This document shows, one piece after another, positions 48,901 to 55,900 of a stretch of DNA of 64,000 nt (position 1 is the stretch's first letter; every line of letters begins with the position of its first letter). The notes below the pieces were generated by a model. The model was not told where the DNA came from, searched no databases, and saw only the letters and a list, made by a program, of their open reading frames with translations. Made by a program: the position numbers and the translations under genes. The stretch is from Haliotis asinina (taxonomy: Eukaryota > Mollusca > Gastropoda > Lepetellida > Haliotidae), in the NCBI RefSeq assembly GCF_037392515.1, contig NC_090281.1, positions 48,150,645-48,214,644 on the forward strand, written 5' to 3'.

Positions 48901-50003
48901 TGCGTTTGGGATTGTTAATGTCCTCTAATGGGAATGAAGATTGTATTTGCCGAGATAAATTAATGGTGTATAGTCCTACACATGATATTAACCATCCAAA
49001 CACACATCAGTGTGATAATCTACTTATCATACAATGCAATTCTGTGTTGTTATCTCCGTATGCCTACCCAGTCCCATCTTCGCCTCGTAATTCAATCCAT
49101 TCTACATTAGCACACACGAATTTTCTTGGATCAAAGCACTGACAGTACCGTAGGGTTCCATGGTCGCCGAGCGGAACGTTAGATGGGTATGACGCCACGT
49201 TGGTTTACACTCTGAAAGTAGTTCCTAAAATTTGCATATGACCTCCCAGATTTGCATCAATACCCGTATTTGACCCCAACGGATACCAAAAATATCCATT
49301 AGCTATGTCCTACCGGATAAAAAGTACCATCCGATCTTGGCATAATACTCAGAAATCAGAAAAGTCTTTGTGATTTACTTTGAGAGGCACAAACTTGAGA
49401 AGTCTGCAGTGGACAATCTTGTTACGTCATGCGGAAGGATTTCACTTTGCTAGTAGCAGAAAGTCCTGCAGTATCGTTATCCAGTGGTGCTTGTAGTACA
49501 AAGTTCGCAGAAGCGTCAGCAGAGTAGAGGAGTAGACTCAAGTACGATTTCAGTAGACGGATAATCACCTCTCTTACACCAACTGTGTGAACTGGTGTTT
49601 AAACGCTAAGTTTTATTAACGTTTTACACAGCACCCATCGTGTCAATTCGGAGAAAAAAATGTAATTCAAAATACATTCATCGTATAATAATTGATTTAC
49701 CGAGAAACGATGTCAGTTCAGACTGTAGCTGACAAAAGAACTACATCTTAATGAAGACGTGAAAGCGACTTTCAAGTCGAGTCTATTGTTGACAAAGATT
49801 GTCGGGAATGCAAATATCACATTCACTTCAGCAATGCACTGGATCGAGTTATTACAAGTTTTACTTCGACATTTTACAACTACGTGACATGACGTGACTG
49901 TATTACAACTTGCTGATTTATGTCTGTTCCAGGACTGGCGACTCATGATATGAATGCTGGTACGTTGGCTCTCCTCCTTTGTCTCCAAGTCATCAGCCTC
50001 TGA
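29219..50003 (+). CDS. Secreted M12B (ADAMTS-like) zinc metalloprotease with tandem PLAC-like modules, mucin stretch and GPI-like tail (spliced)
   Basis: Joined exons: 29219-29282, 30983-31206, 32543-32632, 33515-33671, 34894-35014, 35741-35834, 36122-36187, about 37234-37364, 37940-37986, 38599-38713, 39206-39379, 39904-40049, 40566-40679, 41823-41874, 43225-43374, 46018-46149, 47734-47865, 48222-48755, 49933-50003; about 870 aa. The product should cleave extracellular proteins. Domain order: signal peptide (1-21), pro-domain (22-199, ending RRKR), catalytic domain (200 to about 425; zinc ligands H365, H369, H375, base E366), cysteine-rich region, four six-cysteine modules, about 145 Thr/Ser/Pro-rich residues, hydrophobic end. 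All introns used are GT-AG. Frames agree at every junction except 12/13. The start of exon 8 is uncertain. There is no thrombospondin type 1 repeat, so I call it ADAMTS-like rather than a true ADAMTS. The MIG-17/adt family is the nearest I can name from memory. Confidence 0.88.
30068..30144. repeat. Near-perfect 34-bp hairpin in intron 1
   Basis: Arms 30068-30101 and 30111-30144 pair over 34 bp with a single mismatch, around a 9-nt loop (acatgtaca). The left arm begins tcattagtattcgttttcg. It may be a tiny inverted-repeat transposon relic or a transcribed hairpin. Confidence 0.75.
30555..30835. repeat. About 42-bp minisatellite derived from a SINE head (intron 1)
   Basis: About six to seven copies of 'accactaggctacctcacag' plus 'cttcacatatccaggtgagc'. 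The complement contains 'gtagcctagtggttagct', the A-box end of family A SINEs. In the left inverted arm (about 676-735) only about two such copies are present. Confidence 0.8.
30983..31206 (+). CDS. Metalloprotease exon 2: pro-domain
   Basis: Acceptor tgtctcag|gt, donor gag|gtacgt; phase 1 in, phase 0 out. Encodes 75 residues with HPDTSAGKVTF, GSDHLTLNLQRN and ENTPVYVV, the sort of sequence found in reprolysin pro-peptides. A broken inverted copy lies at 300-522. Confidence 0.85.
31300..32540 (+). other. Intron 2 with no recognised element
   Basis: Unique sequence; I see no transposon or conserved element here. Confidence 0.4.
32543..32632 (+). CDS. Metalloprotease exon 3: pro-domain
   Basis: Acceptor ccctgcag|gg, donor cagctt|gtaagt; phase 0 to 0. 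Thirty residues, including GYHEYFDVANMASIEVSCR with a cysteine that could serve as a pro-domain cysteine. Confidence 0.85.
32730..32955 (-). mobile_element. SINE, family B
   Basis: On the minus strand: 'gccgtgaagatttgagttag' head region, then 'tggatt...gtctgatgcgtg' and 'agctggaatattgttgaata'. Intronic. Confidence 0.6.
33515..33671 (+). CDS. Metalloprotease exon 4: pro-domain
   Basis: Acceptor 'cattttacag', donor tcgt|gtaagt; phase 0 to 1. Encodes 52 residues, including GVLSLPGGTLYEMKPYNGAP and VLYILKPMKPLTDE. A tandem copy without a working acceptor follows at 33741. Confidence 0.85.
33741..33895 (+). pseudogene. Tandem copy of exon 4 with destroyed acceptor
   Basis: Keeps the full open frame (SLPGGYLYEMAPYNGAPEEA ...) and the donor (ccat|gtaagtttcaagttt, followed by the same intron sequence as exon 4). 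At its 5' edge the real exon has 'ttttacagcgag'; this copy has 'ttttaacgggg', two bases shorter and without AG. It is 155 nt long against 157. It cannot be spliced in conventionally and reads as a dead duplicate. Confidence 0.8.
33916..34062 (-). mobile_element. SINE, family A
   Basis: The tail is (gtga)n at 33921-33950. On the minus strand there are 'acctgagttcgattccccac' and the 'gaattttgctcaaagcgacg' body. It interrupts the sequence downstream of the dead exon 4 copy. Confidence 0.65.
34055..34150 (+). repeat. Intron 4 duplicate segment, copy 1
   Basis: 'ccgaccctcaacagcttacg' and following bases recur at about 34513-34590 ('ccgaccctcaacagctgacg'). Preceding bases of the second copy ('ggttaatgagattcgtgttt') also recur before the dead exon 4 copy. 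The intron therefore carries remains of repeated local duplication. Confidence 0.6.
34894..35014 (+). CDS. Metalloprotease exon 5: furin site and start of catalytic domain
   Basis: Acceptor 'acaatatttcag', donor cgaag|gtattt; phase 1 to 2. Contains ESRRKR, a proprotein convertase site (residues 196-199), at once followed by STERIHVDVVAVVDHSVYRR, the usual first strand of an M12B catalytic domain. Cleavage here would remove the pro-domain. Confidence 0.9.
35340..35470 (-). mobile_element. SINE, family B fragment
   Basis: Shares 'catgtgttaaccaagtcaag' and 'cagatcagcagcatgggtgt' with other family B copies (compare 41170-41300 and 58945-59115). Intronic. Confidence 0.5.
35741..35834 (+). CDS. 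Metalloprotease exon 6: catalytic domain
   Basis: Acceptor 'ccttttccag', donor aacggg|gtaggt; phase 2 to 0. Encodes WFTRVSQESEALKHAETKEN followed by IRRHFAHLVNG, the helix before the second catalytic strand. Confidence 0.85.
35850..35985 (-). mobile_element. SINE, family A
   Basis: On the minus strand: 'gtagctcagtggttaaccct' head, 'agacccgggctcgatatcca' B-box-like, 'gatattgctaggatattgct' body and 'aaaactaaactcgctcagc' tail. Confidence 0.7.
36122..36187 (+). CDS. Metalloprotease exon 7: catalytic domain
   Basis: Acceptor 'ttgttttttacag', donor atagag|gtaagt; phase 0 to 0. Encodes VNLRFKTASTLYNIHLVGYV, the strand typical of the M12B fold. A second possible donor, ttgg|gtatgt, lies inside the exon at 36174. 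Confidence 0.8.
36326..36965. repeat. GT-rich tract and (CT)n microsatellite in intron 7
   Basis: 36326-36890 is dominated by gtgtg and tcctctgtgtgt motifs, starting with (gtgtgc)n. 36905-36963 is almost pure (ct)n. The open frames across it (a 246-residue one is the longest) are low-complexity artefacts. Confidence 0.85.
37234..37364 (+). CDS. Metalloprotease exon 8: catalytic domain (5' boundary uncertain)
   Basis: Donor acagc|gtgagt, phase 2, is clear. It encodes SNLLPSARDW and FPENDHVIVFTA, the region before YDLY in M12B enzymes. In phase with exon 7, the acceptor is best at ggttccag|tca (37233) or aataag|gag (37248). The frame is open back to 37054, where tttacag|aatg is a stronger acceptor but requires the internal exon 7 donor, and it would replace GYVIE with about 60 residues unlike the family. 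Confidence 0.65.
37940..37986 (+). CDS. Metalloprotease exon 9: catalytic domain
   Basis: Acceptor 'ttgttttag', donor ctag|gtaagt; phase 2 to 1. Encodes YDLYWVEANQTRNLLG, continuing HVIVFTA across the junction. Confidence 0.85.
38095..38225 (+). mobile_element. SINE, family B
   Basis: 'agaactgaccttcagcagcc' and 'catgcttgtc' head, 'catatggctggaatattgcc' body and 'cgacgtaaaa' end. Intronic. Confidence 0.65.
38599..38713 (+). CDS. Metalloprotease exon 10: zinc-binding helix
   Basis: Acceptor 'ttgtttttaag', donor catgc|gtaagt; phase 1 to 2. Encodes GLAYVGTICKWPS and then LLVTAHEMGHA. H365 and H369 are zinc ligands and E366 the catalytic base. The motif is split by the intron and completed by exon 11. 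Confidence 0.92.
38976..39185 (+). mobile_element. SINE, family A
   Basis: 'ggttacagcggtcgttcgtc' head, 'ggattcgattctccatatga' B-box, 'cgtgatattgctggaatatt' body and a long tail of actc/ctcact repeats. Confidence 0.75.
39206..39379 (+). CDS. Metalloprotease exon 11: third zinc ligand and Met-turn
   Basis: Acceptor 'gtgtttacag', donor acggg|gtaaga; phase 2 to 2. Completes HEMGHALSARHD (third ligand H375). DRYIMRSS supplies the Met-turn methionine beneath the zinc site. Two NxT/S sequons (NNTC, NVSI) could be glycosylated. Confidence 0.92.
39460..39662 (-). mobile_element. SINE, family B
   Basis: On the minus strand: 'taggaacccatgctttgtcg' and 'tcgatgctcatgctgttgat', ending in 'gtgtaaaactaaactcagtc'. 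Intronic. Confidence 0.65.
39904..40049 (+). CDS. Metalloprotease exon 12: start of cysteine-rich region
   Basis: Acceptor 'tttttatccacag', donor gtag|gtatca; phase 2 to 1. Encodes NCLLESLEPV and NEQCQMKYGPTSYTC, the QCxxxxGP segment that follows the catalytic domain in ADAMTS-like enzymes. As read, its phase does not fit exon 13. Confidence 0.75.
40128..40352 (-). mobile_element. SINE, family B
   Basis: On the minus strand: 'gctgtaaagacccgggtcag' head and 'gttgctgagtgcggcataga' end, matching the other copies. Intronic. Confidence 0.6.
40566..40679 (+). CDS. Metalloprotease exon 13: cysteine-rich region
   Basis: Acceptor 'atattttccag', donor aaacag|gtgggt. The frame SVCKRLWCYLPYRPGFCNYM and DGTTCGNKQ fits the family and is open throughout as phase 0, but exon 12 ends in phase 1. 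In the phase-1 frame the exon begins DSDLCRQC and then hits TAA. A weak alternative pair (exon 12 donor tac|gtgctt with acceptor ccgtcag) restores frame but drops a cysteine. Confidence 0.7.
40735..40870 (-). mobile_element. SINE, family B fragment
   Basis: 'tgacgtaaacaaacaaacaa' tail-side and 'catatagctggaatattgtt' on the minus strand. Intronic. Confidence 0.5.
41170..41300 (-). mobile_element. SINE, family B fragment
   Basis: Contains 'gacatgtgtcaacccaagtc' followed by 'gcctgaccgcccaatcctcg', matching 58945-59115. Intronic. Confidence 0.5.
41341..41680. mobile_element. Fold-back element in intron 13
   Basis: The left arm (about 41347-41420) has 'caatgaatgtgacatcacaa' and 'tacacttgaaaacgtgacct'. 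The right arm (about 41600-41668) has their complements. The arms are about 75 bp, separated by about 180 bp. MITE-like. Confidence 0.65.
41823..41874 (+). CDS. Metalloprotease exon 14: end of cysteine-rich region
   Basis: Acceptor 'tttttgttacag', donor gact|gtaagc; phase 0 to 1. Encodes WCVSGECVSSVDAPEQD, completing GNKQ-WCxxGxCV, a hallmark of the ADAMTS cysteine-rich region. Confidence 0.9.
42024..42094 (+). CDS. Possible alternative terminal exon
   Basis: Acceptor 'cctgttttgtttag' is good and the phase (1) fits exon 14. It encodes about 23 residues (YVKQCRTVEVKIPTLFQ ...) ending in TGA. Using it would give a secreted protein without the six-cysteine modules, mucin stretch or GPI-like tail. 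It may instead be an unused or decayed exon. Confidence 0.35.
42715..43105. mobile_element. Nested fold-back elements in intron 14
   Basis: The inner pair: 'aacctttgacccagaggaac' and 'aaacagcgtgaaa' (42720-42795) against their complements at about 42915-42990. A second pair: 'ggcgacgtatatcggtggct' (42841-42860) against the complement of 'ggctatataaccaccggtat' near 43037-43056. The outer and inner pairs overlap, suggesting one palindromic element inserted in another or a complex MITE. Confidence 0.6.
43225..43374 (+). CDS. Metalloprotease exon 15: six-cysteine (PLAC-like) module 1
   Basis: Acceptor 'acactttcag', donor ttcag|gtacag; phase 1 to 1. Cysteines follow C-x3-GD-x(8)-C-x(n)-LCY-x(n)-CC-x2-C: TCPFGD, MTCPEI, HLCYDD, VCCDTC. 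The CCxxC end recalls the PLAC domain found at the C-terminus of some ADAMTS proteins. The domain name is my inference. Confidence 0.85.
45330..45680 (+). pseudogene. Decayed six-cysteine exon, copy A
   Basis: Starts after an intact acceptor (cactgcag) with 'agaattgttcatacggtagc', and its 3' half 'agaagaacttctgctacgtc' to 'ttgtcagacatgg' matches the end of exons 16/17. About 250 bp of unrelated sequence separate the halves, and the frame is broken. Confidence 0.7.
46018..46149 (+). CDS. Metalloprotease exon 16: PLAC-like module 2
   Basis: Acceptor 'gtttacaacag', donor catag|gtacgt; 132 nt, phase 1 to 1. Cysteines: ENCTYGDRIATC, NLCYND, LCCETC. Closely related to exon 17. Confidence 0.88.
   Translation, partial: RTVHTETALPHVPRIFHTSGRTYATTIITTTSVVRLALHTRKT
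47101..47322 (+). pseudogene. Decayed six-cysteine exon, copy B
   Basis: Has the same acceptor context (cactgcag), a first half 'agaattgttcatgcggatgt', then about 95 bp partly shared with the insertion in copy A ('ttcattata.tcatcct'), then 'agagaagaacttctgctacg' and 'ctctgttgtgaaacatgcga'. The phase-1 frame meets a TAA in the middle. The shared inserted sequence shows that decay began before the block duplicated. Confidence 0.7.
47734..47865 (+). CDS. Metalloprotease exon 17: PLAC-like module 3
   Basis: Acceptor 'cactgctgcag', donor cgaag|gtactt; 132 nt, phase 1 to 1. Cysteines: ENCLYGDRIATC, YLCYSE, LCCETC. Confidence 0.88.
48222..48755 (+). CDS. Metalloprotease exon 18: PLAC-like module 4 and mucin-like stretch
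   Basis: Acceptor 'catatttttag', donor cagtg|gtatgt; 534 nt, phase 1 to 1. Begins with a diverged module (GCEYGDNRWNTLCS, RCDPSN, NTCCATC). It continues with about 145 residues almost wholly of Thr, Ser, Pro and Ala (for example TSTFTPTKPTSPSTSTSAT), a likely target for O-glycosylation and an extended spacer from the membrane. Confidence 0.9.
49933..50003 (+). CDS. Metalloprotease exon 19: C-terminus with GPI-like signal
   Basis: Acceptor 'tgtctgttccag', phase 1. Encodes THDMNAGTLALLLCLQVISL then TGA. A small-residue site (NAG) followed directly by a hydrophobic stretch that runs to the stop, with no charged cytoplasmic tail, fits a GPI-attachment signal. A plain secreted end cannot be excluded. 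Confidence 0.8.
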
Positions 50004-50025
50004 TGGAACCAGTAGTTCGTACAAG

Positions 50026-50150
50026 AGTGAGTGAGTTTAGTTTTACACCGATTTACCCGCAGTAACACGACGGGAAACATCAGAAATGAACTTCGCAAAG
50101 TGTACACAGGTGGGGAATTGAACCCGGGTCTTCGGTCTGACAAGCGAACG
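50026..50150 (-). mobile_element. SINE, family A, in the putative 3' UTR
   Basis: On the minus strand: 'ggcagcgttcgcttgtcaga' head, 'gacccgggttcaattcccc' B-box and 'gtgtaaaactaaactcactc' tail. Confidence 0.7.
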
Positions 50151-52430
50151 CTGCCCTATAAACCTCGGACGTATCAGCTTATAAGTTATCGAAAACTGTA
50201 ATATATATTCACATGCATGACGTCTGGTTATTCTCAGGCGTTTACGTTCTTTACATATGGCACCAGTTCCAACACTGATTGTGTGAAGCCCGGTTATATT
50301 TTTATTATGAATGTAATTGTTGTGTTCATTCTCACGCAGGTGCATCTGCAAAGGGAAATGGAGATAACTGAACCTCCACTGTCTCGTAACCCAGACTGAA
50401 CACTACCACCTTTAGGTTCATGGAAAACAGTTTAGATTTACAATGGATGAGCGTATGACTTCAAGAAATATATAATCGGATCCTACAAATACTAAGGAAC
50501 GCAACTCTACAAAGTATGCCCAGTGGTTTTTTTCTTAACGCTTTACATTTTGCCGAATTATGTGAAAATGACTTAACAGCTTGCCTCATGATACTTATAG
50601 AATTACTTTCATTCATTTTTCAACCTCCAAAACATGACTTTGAAGCAAAAGCAGATTTTCTCTTCTATGGGCGAGATATTTTCATAACGCTCTAAATAAG
50701 TCGTATTGAGACGAAATGAATTAAAGTTCGTATCATATGCATAATACCTGTAAACATACTTTCATTCACACGCAATCGCAAAAGCATTGATTTTGAGCAA
50801 AACTAATTTTTTTTAGTTTTTTTAAAAAGTTATTTTTTTCATTTTTCACCCTAAGCATATATTCATAATAACTGCATGCTGAATTTTGTCAAACCCTTTG
50901 TCAGAAACTGGCAACAGCGCAGTGAGTTTCTGGACTTTACGGTCTCTTGAATCAAATGCATTTCACTGTATTCTGTTCGTGTAATATGAAACAATAAAGA
51001 ACGTAAAAGATTTGATGTTAGCGGAGATGAGAGCGAGAGTCATTAAGCTGTTGGTTTTGCGGACATACACAGAAGTTCCTGACTGTTTGTTTGTTTGCTA
51101 TATTTAAATCTAAATGAACATACATGAACCAGATACAGCTTTACTGTTTCTCCACTTAACGTATTGATTGTAGTTCAAACAATAGATATTTTCTCTCCTT
51201 CTCAAATTCCTAACATATTTTTTTCAAAAACAAACAGTGGAATCGTACAGTGAGGATGCTGTACTGGGTGAAAACAGCAACGTAGATGGGCGCAAGTGTT
51301 TCGAACTGTTGAAATAAAGTTTGTCCAGGCAATCATTCCGCGATGTACCAATGGTATCATTCGCAACAGTTCACCAGTTCATTCTAATATACAATGTGTG
51401 CAGGATGACGATGGATTATGAACGTTTTATAATATTGTCGGAGCTCTACATTCGACTATTTTAGCAGTAACTTCTTATAGATGCTGAAAGATGCTGAATT
51501 TCTTCGCTTCCATTTCACAAGCAGCACCTAAACATTAGATACTGTGCGTCCAAAAGACACACGTGTCCTGACAGATTTCCTTAGTACTCCCCTGATGAAA
51601 TGGAGCGACATTTACGTCAAACCCGGAAACATGAGTTGGTTTCCCAAGCGATATTCAATCGCTTAGTGTGCTTTATGCATCGCCGTTGTGATAAAGACTG
51701 TCTTGTTCACATGCACCGGGTTGCAGGTTTCCAGTATACTGGTACAGAAACCGAATATGTACTGGGTAAGATGATCACTCAGCTCTAAAAGATTTAACAT
51801 ATCAACTTCTATGTCAACATGCCATCTGTGACATCACAATGCAAAAAGTATAACCGAAAGGACACACATACCTGTATACATACATGGGGCATGCGCACTG
51901 TTGTCGTGAATCCTGTGACCGGATTCGAAGAAAATAATTAAATAATTTCAAATAATAATGCATGAGTAATCCACACACGTACATTGTCAAAAGGAAGAAT
52001 TTTTCAAAAGATTTTCCGACTTTTTACTTTGAAAATATCTTGTTTTGCCGCTGTAGCTGAAGATAAGAGAACAGTTAACTGCGTTTTAAACATCCATTCT
52101 CCTTTCTCGAATGTCAAGCCTCCCTCGTCATGTTGTGATAGAGTTTCTTGGTTTTTTGGTAATTTGTATCTCTTCTAGATGCGCAAGACGATCACGCTTT
52201 AGCTGGTGACACCTACATATTTACCTGCTATTGCAGAATAACCACACGAAGGCATCTAAAGATGGCATGAAATCGTCTTCCAATTAGACAAGTAAACCGT
52301 TCATCTGACCGTACTTCCAGCCTTTAATCACAGCTTTTTCTGGCTACTTAAGGAACATAACTGGCAGTTTACCTAATAGACTGTATCAGAGTTAATGTAT
52401 TTCTAGAATACTAGTTATTTGTGGGAGAAA
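50151..52430. other. Downstream flank, no gene recognised
   Basis: AT-rich DNA. An AATAAA at 50993-50998 could serve the metalloprotease transcript, about 1 kb after its stop. Short open frames here carry no recognisable domain. Confidence 0.4.
50993..50998 (+). terminator. Possible poly(A) signal AATAAA
   Basis: A clear plus-strand AATAAA ('gaaacaataaagaacg') downstream of the metalloprotease stop. Assignment to this gene is inferred from position only. Confidence 0.3.
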
Positions 52431-52439
52431 CATGTGACA

Positions 52440-52622
52440 CAAGATCCGGGTTAGAATTGGTCTTCAGTAACCAGTGCTTGTCGTTAGAGGCCACTAACGG
52501 GATGGGTGGTTAGACTCACTGACTGACACATGACCTTAGCTATTTGCGTAGATCGATATTCATGCCGTTGCTCACTGGATTCTCTGGTCCAAACTCCTGA
52601 TCTGAGCAACAGATTCATTTAG
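52440..52622 (+). mobile_element. SINE, family B
   Basis: 'agatccgggttagaattggt', 'cttcagtaaccagtgcttgt' and 'cgatattcatgccgttgctc', matching the complement of 58945-59115. Confidence 0.65.
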
Positions 52623-52729
52623 GGTTTAAACAAAGTACAATACAAAACAATGCATAGCATTTTATTAGCGTCTGACCTTTTGAACAAAGTAAAGTGTGAA
52701 TGAGTTTGTGAAAATCAATACATTTGTAC

Positions 52730-52858
52730 GCCACATTTAGCAATATTCAAGCAATACCAGGGCGCTTCACACATTGTGCCGATATGGGGATTCGAAACCG
52801 CATCTTCGGCGCCACGGGCGAACGCTTTATCCACTACCCCCACACCTGTACAAAGTAA
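52730..52858 (-). mobile_element. SINE, family A
   Basis: On the minus strand: 'gtagtggataaagcgttcgc', 'gcggtttcgaatccccatat' and 'tattgcttgaatattgctaa'. Confidence 0.65.
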
Positions 52859-52939
52859 AACAACAGCTTAAACAACCATAGGATAGATGATGTACAAAGT
52901 GAGTTGTGAAAGACAATAAAATGAAAACAACCATACATA

Positions 52940-53983
52940 CGAGGGGCGTTCAATAAGTAATGCCCCTGACCCACTTCCATTTCTCTGGTTTAGCTAAAAA
53001 TTTGGATGTGATTTGAATTATATCTCTATGGGTAATGTGGCAAATTTGAGCTCTGAACTACTTGTGGTTTGAGAATAACAAGTGTTTGAACTGAGTAAGG
53101 TGTGAAATGGAGCCTGTTGAGTGTCGCGCTGTGATACGGTTTTTATATTTGAAAGGACACACATCACGGGAAACCTTTGATGAAATGAAAGAAACTTATG
53201 GTGATGAAGCCCCATCATATGACCTTGTGAAACGCTGGCATCGTGAATTCAAACATGGCAGGAAGTCTGTGGAAACAGCTCCCAGATCTGGTCTCCCCCC
53301 TCTGCCATTGATGAGGCATCTGTTCGTCAAGTTGAGGCTGCCATATTGGAAGATCACTATGATCCAGAGACCAAAGTCCAGTCAGTGCAGTGGAAGCACT
53401 TGGTATCACCACCACAAGGCAAGGGTGCAGCCCTCAGCTGGCAAGGTCACGCTCACAGTCTTCTGGGACCAGGATGGAGTAGTGATGACAGATTTCCTGG
53501 GAAAGGGTACCACAATTACAAGAGCCTATTGCTTCCCTTCTGAGGAAATTAGGAGAAGAAATCAAAGTCAAGAGGTTGGGAAAGATCAGCAAAAGTATCC
53601 TCCTCCTGCAGGACAACGCTCCGGTGCACAACTCGCATGTCGCCAGATCAGAAGCACAGGCGTGTGGCTATGAAATCTTCCCCCATCCTCCCTACTCTCC
53701 TGACCTTGCACCCTCTGACTTTCATCTCTTCCCAGCCGTGAAGTTGTTTTTTAAAGGAAAGCGTTTCCCAGATGATGCAGCCTTGATTTCTGAAGTCACT
53801 TCGTGGTTTGAGGACCAAAATGGGGTGTTCTACAAAAACGGTCTCCAGAACTGCATCAAATGATCGAAAAATGCATTACTTTGGGTCGTTCCTATGTAGA
53901 GAAAGACTAATAAGTGTGCCAAGTTTCATTGCTCTACTGCTGAGGGAAGTGGGTCAGGGGCATTACTTATTGAACGCACCTCG
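52940..53983 (+). mobile_element. Mariner element, internally deleted (1044 bp)
   Basis: Terminal inverted repeats of 39 bp start CGAGGGGCGTTCAATAAGTA at the left and CGAGGTGCGTTCAATAAGTA (complement) at the right, with one mismatch. TA flanks both ends (52938-52939 and 53984-53985). The interior encodes a mariner transposase in two frames with a central deletion, so the element is shorter than the usual 1.3 kb and non-autonomous. Confidence 0.93.
53107..53862 (+). pseudogene. Mariner transposase, deleted and frameshifted
   Basis: The N-terminal part (MEPVECRAVIRFLYLKGHTS to about residue 65) is the DNA-binding region. After ETAPRSG the frame shifts. The sequence then jumps from the region encoding AAILED to that encoding HYDPETKVQS, losing the segment that should hold the first catalytic aspartate. 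KARVQPSAGKVTLTVFWDQD remains readable. A later frame carries ILLLQDNAPVHNSHV and PPYSPDLAPSDFHLFP, with the second and third acids of a mariner DD34D triad. The protein cannot be active. Confidence 0.92.
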
Positions 53984-54212
53984 TACATTAAGTGATAGAG
54001 ATGAGGATATATGAAGTATATTTAATATGAAATACATATGCATATAAACACAGTCCGTCCTCATTTAGACGACGAATGTTGTAAAGGTATTCACCTCGGG
54101 CATTTCTTCAATGTCAACCTGAGGAGCCGCCATAAGTCTCGAATGATGTTCACCACACCGGTAAACAACCCACTAAACTGTACAAAATCCCTGGACTTTT
54201 CGTTTCTATCAA

Positions 54213-54262
54213 AATGGCGGCGGGGTAGCCTAGTGGTTAAAGCCTTCGCTCGTCTCGATAAG
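54213..54262 (+). mobile_element. SINE family A head fragment
   Basis: 'ggggtagcctagtggttaaa' followed by 'gccttcgctcgtctcg'; only the tRNA-like 5' part is present. Confidence 0.5.
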
Positions 54263-54477
54263 ATCTAAGATAATTGACCTTGATATCCTTTGTTGTTATT
54301 TCATGTAATTTTCAGTCACGATAAATTTCAAAACATAAGATCGTTCGTTTATCACAAAATCGCCCTTATTCCAAGCATCTGGCAAGTGACCTGCTGTGAG
54401 AACGTTATTAAAAACACCAGTAAATATGGAGGTAGAATGTAAACGTTTATCGCCTGGACTTGGATGTCTTCTAGTCC

Positions 54478-54642
54478 ACGAGTGAGTTTCGTTTTACGCC
54501 ACTTTTAACAATATTCCAGCGATATCACTGTGGGAAACTCCAGAAATAGTCATCACCCGCTTTACCCATGCTGGAATCGACCCGGCTTTTCAGAGTGACG
54601 AGCGAATTCTTTAACCACTAGGCAACCGTTTCAACCCATCTA
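54478..54642 (-). mobile_element. SINE, family A
   Basis: On the minus strand: 'ggttgcctagtggttaaaga' head, 'gccgggtcgattccagcatg' B-box, 'gatatcgctggaatattgtt' body and 'cgtaaaacgaaactcactcg' tail. Confidence 0.75.
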
Positions 54643-54894
54643 GTCCAGGAGATTCACCTTGTTTAACGAAATTACACCATAACTCAAGCATGGAACTAAG
54701 GAAGACCCGAATAATTATAGAAGGATTACTTTGCGTGATATGTTAGGCTCAATAGTTAATACAAAATTAGAATTATGGCTACACTGTATTGGAATCCATA
54801 GGTGACTTCAGAGTTGGATATTGCACTGAATGCAGTATGTTTGTTTTAAATACATACTAATAGACATTATATAAACATCTGAGATAAAATAAAG

Positions 54895-55900
54895 GAAACC
54901 GTATTGACTTTTAAAAAATCATTTGATTGTGTCGATAGAAGTAAACTACCATTTTACTTAACTAGAAAAAGTGATTCACATGAATTGTTTGAAAGTGTTA
55001 CTATATTGTGAAACATGTGTGAGATGTACACTATGTCAGTTTACAGAAACGTTTTCACCTTCCCGTGTTGTTAAACAAGGGTGTATGTTGTCACTGATGT
55101 TGTTTTTGACGCATTTTGAAGAATTAGCTACAACTATTGTTCAAGCAGAACCACGATTTCCGCCACTTTTAATGTACGGCCCCTAAAGTTGGATAACTAA
55201 ACAAAGAAATGTTTCAGAAATTGTCCACACACAATTTTTTAAAACATATTTTAAAAATTGGTTACCGCACAAGCAATCCATCGCTATCCCATGTTTATCC
55301 ATCAGCAGCCAAGAGTTATATGCTTTAGGTTAAAGATGGTCGCTATGAATTATAATGGGAATGTCAAACATTTACTTATGAGACAACATGGTGGTATAGG
55401 CTATATAGGCATCAACAGTTTTCTGTTTTCCCGTGGCTTTGTATGGATTTGGCAAGAAGTTGGAAATATTTTAGAATTTAAACAGTGATCATGCCATCGT
55501 GTATAGGCAACACTGGAATCAAGATGTTAATAATTCTATTCTTTTGTCACCTTGTTGTACATTTAAATCTCAGCTTAATATTGAAAGATGTTTAACTTGT
55601 ATCAAATCGGTACACATAAGAAGGCTTGGGGCTATGCTCAGACGCTGTTCAAATAGGTTTCAAGGAATTTTATACAAAATTGTAACTGATTTACCATGCC
55701 CGTACTGGCAGATAAGGTGAAGAACATGAATACCATGTTCTGTTTGCAATATGTGCCCATGTTACACGCGGTTTTAGGATCATTATTTATCATCTATGCA
55801 TTGTCTGAGTCATCAATGTACTCTACATTTCATTACCTTGTTACCCCAAACGGCCAGTAGATGTTTATTCCACCTGCTTGTATAAAGCATTCAAATCAAG
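54895..55900 (+). pseudogene. Decayed LINE reverse transcriptase
   Basis: Plus-strand frames carry KSFDCVDRSKL (the AFDxV...L box) and SRVVKQGCMLSLMLF (the GVKQGCxLSPxLF box), both reverse-transcriptase landmarks. The sequence is interrupted by shifts and missing parts. 55499-55720 (MYRQHWNQD ... RRCSNRFQG) probably belongs to its C-terminal region. Confidence 0.65.
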
